NCBI GenBank assembly: GCA_963835555.1
Contig: CAWIGC010000007.1
Span: 124,001 to 188,000 of the forward strand
DNA from: Sulfopaludibacter sp963835555
Lineage (GTDB): Bacteria; Acidobacteriota; Terriglobia; Bryobacterales; Bryobacteraceae
DNA: 64,000 nt
Direction: 5' to 3'
The notes under the pieces were generated by a model, which saw nothing but the letters and a program-made list of their open reading frames with translations, ran no database searches and was not told the DNA's origin. The translations under genes were made by a program, and so were the position numbers. Below are positions 62,239-64,000 of this stretch, one piece after another (position 1 is the stretch's first letter; each line of letters starts with the position of its first letter).

Positions 62239-62901
62239 ATGGCAGTCCCACAACTGGTACTCGACGCAATCCGATTTCTGCTGGCGCTGGCCGCTCCGGC
62301 AGCTCTAGTGGCGCTTGTCTTAGCGGGCATCGCGTTGCGACGCGAGGGAACAACTTCGTTTTCGGTGGGCGGAGGCGGGTTCTCGAAGTGGATGTTCTGG
62401 GCCATCGTGATGATCACCCTCCCCCAGGTATTCGGGTGGTTCGCTTTTTGGGGCGTCGGAGCGCCGCTTCCCGGCGGTGGCATTGGCAATGGATGGATGT
62501 CAGGGTTCGCGAATGATGCCGTGATCTTCGTGAACACTTTCGTGATTGGCCGCCTTGTGCCGGTGCTCGCCGCCTGGATGGTATTGCGGTCGGTGATCGA
62601 TTGGAGTGAGGGCTACACTCCGTTGGCTTCGATCCTTGGGGCCATGTTCCTATTGGCAATCCCCGCGAGCGCGGCTCTTCTCCAGGGTTGGAATGACGGG
62701 ACACGTTTTGGGACCGCCGCGGTTTTGGAGGGAGCTTGGACGTACACGGCCAGCCGAATCATGCCGATCGCGGCAGGGCTGGCTGTTATTGGAGCCGTTG
62801 TGAACTTCGCATTTGGGCGGCCGGCCATCCGGCTCATCGGCTCCGCCGCGGCTTTCCTGACGGTTTCCGCTCTCTGGCGTCTGGTCGTTTCGATGATGTA
62901 G
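62239..62901 (+). CDS. Multi-helix membrane protein with pilin-like modules
   Basis: 220 residues with about six membrane helices. The last third (RIMPIAAGLAVIGAVVNFAF, GRPAIRLIGSAAAFLTVSAL, WRLVV) matches the two-helix unit of the pilin at 61805 by position of Pro, Ala/Gly and the A-F/Y-x-x-G-R turn. The first (APAALVALVLAGIALRREG, MFWAIVMITLPQVFGWF) and middle (FVIGRLVPVLAAWMVLRSVI) parts look like weaker copies. It may be a fused pilin set or an inner-membrane part in the place of VirB6-type proteins. Good ribosome site (GGGAG). Confidence 0.6.
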   Translation: MAVPQLVLDAIRFLLALAAPAALVALVLAGIALRREGTTSFSVGGGGFSKWMFWAIVMITLPQVFGWFAFWGVGAPLPGGGIGNGWMSGFANDAVIFVNTFVIGRLVPVLAAWMVLRSVIDWSEGYTPLASILGAMFLLAIPASAALLQGWNDGTRFGTAAVLEGAWTYTASRIMPIAAGLAVIGAVVNFAFGRPAIRLIGSAAAFLTVSALWRLVVSMM

Positions 62902-62914
62902 CACTGGAGGCAGC

Positions 62915-63370
62915 ATGAACTTCCTTACTGGCATTACAAATCTGACGAGTTGGATGGGCAACGTCATCATGCCAACGCTCGCCGCCTTGTTCTTCGCGCT
63001 TGGCGTCCTCCGTTATGCGCATGGGCAGGCGCACACCTACGCGCCCTGGGCCGGTTTTCTCTGCCTGATGGTCTCCGGTGTCTTGCGCGGGATCGAGAAA
63101 TTCGCGGCTCAGGCTGCATGGAATAACCCGGATTTGGTCTGGATCACGATGCGGGGGATGGTGAATTGGACCTGCAATGTCTTCCTGCCCGTCTACGCCG
63201 TACTGCAACTGTTGCACGGATTCATGCTGTATGCGGGTATCGGTCATCGTATGTATGCCGGCGGCGCCTGGATGCGGCACTTCAGCGCCGCCGCACTTTG
63301 CCTGGCTTTGTCGGGCGTGCTGCGGTTGGCGGAATGGTTCATCGCGCAAGGGCTTGGCGGCATTAGCTGA
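62915..63370 (+). CDS. Double pilin-like membrane protein
   Basis: 151 residues with two units, each of two helices. Unit 1: WMGNVIMPTLAALFFALGVL, RYAHGQ, then AGFLCLMVSGVLRGIEKF. Unit 2: WTCNVFLPVYAVLQLLHGFM, then AAALCLALSGVLRLAEWFIA, QGLGGIS. The end copies the end of the pilin at 61805 (LIEFWLAQGGGGIS). So a VirB2-like module has been duplicated here in one chain. It starts 13 bases after the previous gene, with GGAGG-like signal. Confidence 0.65.
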   Translation: MNFLTGITNLTSWMGNVIMPTLAALFFALGVLRYAHGQAHTYAPWAGFLCLMVSGVLRGIEKFAAQAAWNNPDLVWITMRGMVNWTCNVFLPVYAVLQLLHGFMLYAGIGHRMYAGGAWMRHFSAAALCLALSGVLRLAEWFIAQGLGGIS

Positions 63371-63389
63371 AGGAGGAACAAGAAACGTC

Positions 63390-63752
63390 ATGGCACTCAA
63401 TATCAGCCCCGTTCACCGCAATCTACACACGCGGGTCAGCTTCTTGTACCTGGAGTTCGAAGATTGGTTCGTCGTGATCGGTTTAGCGGCCCTCACCAAC
63501 ATCTTCGGCCGGTGGGTCGATCGTCAGTTGTTCGGGATACCAATGAACGTGTTTTTGCAGTACATCGTCCCGGTGCTGAGCATCCCGTTTCTGATGCTAT
63601 TCAAGTATGGAAAACCTGGTGGCTACCTGAAGGACTTTCTTGCCTGGTACACCAAGCCCCGGATCTACTGTGGGCTCGAGCCGGATTCGGGAATGAAACT
63701 CGACTACTTCAAGGAGGAGGAGATCGATGCCAATGACCATCGAACAGCATAG
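63390..63752 (+). CDS. VirB3/TrbD-like inner-membrane protein
   Basis: 120 residues from the ATG at 63390, with AAGGAGGAA upstream. An N-terminal NISPVHRNLHTRVSFLYLEF is followed by two membrane helices (WFVVIGLAALTNIFGR and FLQYIVPVLSIPFLMLFKYG) and a cytoplasmic tail (LKDFLAWYTKPRIYCGLEPD). VirB3 proteins have this small two-helix form and sit next to VirB4, as here. It overlaps the virB4 start by 26 bases. Confidence 0.75.
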   Translation: MALNISPVHRNLHTRVSFLYLEFEDWFVVIGLAALTNIFGRWVDRQLFGIPMNVFLQYIVPVLSIPFLMLFKYGKPGGYLKDFLAWYTKPRIYCGLEPDSGMKLDYFKEEEIDANDHRTA

Positions 63753-64000
63753 GGCGTCTTTGCACCAGCCCGCATTCTCGGAGTTGCTGCCTGTGCGCGA
63801 CATCTTGAACGACGTGATCATCCGGACCACGGGCGCTTTGGTGGCGGGCTACGAGCTCAGTGGCATCAACTCGTACTATCACAACGACGATGGCCGAAAC
63901 CGGACGAAACTCGCGCTCGAAGCGCTGATCCGTTCACTGCCCGAGCGGTCCATGCGAATGCAAGTTCGGTTCGAGATCGCCGAAGGGCTCGGCGATCTGC
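63727..64000 (+). CDS. VirB4/TrbE-like ATPase, N-terminus only
   Basis: The ATG at 63727 (after GGAGGAG) opens MPMTIEQHRASLHQPAFSEL, LPVRDILNDVIIRTTGALVA, GYELSGINSYYHNDDGRNRT, which matches the first strands of VirB4-type secretion ATPases (entry domain before the P-loop). It runs off the right edge after about 91 residues; the Walker motifs are not in the window. This is the conserved motor of type IV secretion. Confidence 0.8.
   Translation, partial: MPMTIEQHRASLHQPAFSELLPVRDILNDVIIRTTGALVAGYELSGINSYYHNDDGRNRTKLALEALIRSLPERSMRMQVRFEIAEGLGDL

Larger units (their letters stand above)
50044..64000. mobile_element. Integrative element (probable ICE), left end, continuing beyond the window
   Basis: Next to a tRNA lie an integrase, an excisionase-like gene and small coupled genes. 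After these come cargo-like genes, a repeat array and a type IV secretion operon (VirB1, B9, B10, pilin-like, B3, start of B4). This is the layout of a conjugative element that uses a tRNA as target. The right end, duplicate tRNA end, relaxase, coupling protein and VirB6/B8/B11 genes are not in the window. Whether the cyclase and DUF362 genes belong to the element is inferred only from their position between integrase and transfer genes. Confidence 0.7.

Overview
The window looks like a GC-rich chromosome segment of an Acidobacteriota bacterium, most likely of the Solibacter/Bryobacter kind. This is inferred from family content: a secreted NHL-repeat protein ending in a TIGR03437-like domain, a DUF4331 protein, PadR regulators next to membrane-prefix genes, M56 peptidases paired with BlaI repressors, many Tat or Sec exported proteins, and a DUF6788-type IS remnant. 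No 16S rRNA is present, so placement rests on these families alone.

Layout. 0-2 kb: end of a UspA protein and a group of small secreted proteins, two of which share a domain. 2-5.6 kb: an NtrC-type two-component system and an ECF sigma/anti-sigma pair. 5.6-8.4 kb: a PadR-led operon with thioesterase, ferritin-like, NifX-like and cysteine-synthase-like genes. 8.6-14.6 kb: the ffh-rpsP-khpA-rimM-trmD-rplS-rnhB translation and SRP block, with cold-shock and small genes. 14.8-18.3 kb: HEAT, TPR and DUF4331 proteins. 18.4-20.5 kb: a BlaI repressor coupled to a fusion of an M56 peptidase with an efflux-type membrane fusion protein. 20.6-30 kb: an IS remnant joined to a truncated trehalase, then esterase, sugar-acid dehydratase and secreted proteins. 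30-38.5 kb: MATE pump, xerC, trmFO, a GT2 glycosyltransferase and a Lol-like ABC/lipoprotein operon. 38.6-43.8 kb: tRNA-Ala(GGC), an HNH protein, a NarL-type two-component system, OsmC, and a PadR cluster with broken genes. 43.8-49.9 kb: a secreted operon with an S55 peptidase, a beta-propeller protein and a glycoside hydrolase.

From about 50 kb to the right edge lies one end of an integrative element inserted at an initiator tRNA. It has a tyrosine integrase, an excisionase-like protein and two small coupled genes. A cyclase-like gene and a DUF362 gene follow as possible cargo. Next is an 11-copy array of 25-bp repeats, and then a type IV secretion operon (VirB1, VirB9, VirB10, pilin-like proteins, VirB3, start of VirB4) that also carries two AAA+ ATPase genes. 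The element continues beyond the window; no relaxase or coupling protein is seen yet.

The most unusual items are the repeat array with its exact 248-bp higher-order period, the M56-membrane-fusion-protein fusion, the chain of pilin-like modules in three consecutive genes, and a membrane-anchored double AAA+ protein inside the secretion operon.

Caution: many otherwise normal genes are split by one-base shifts, including trmD, trmFO, xerC, a histidine kinase and a MATE pump. Where I could reconstruct them, several fall in G or T runs. This looks more like consensus errors of a long-read or metagenome assembly than real decay. I give such genes as single features spanning the shift and say so.
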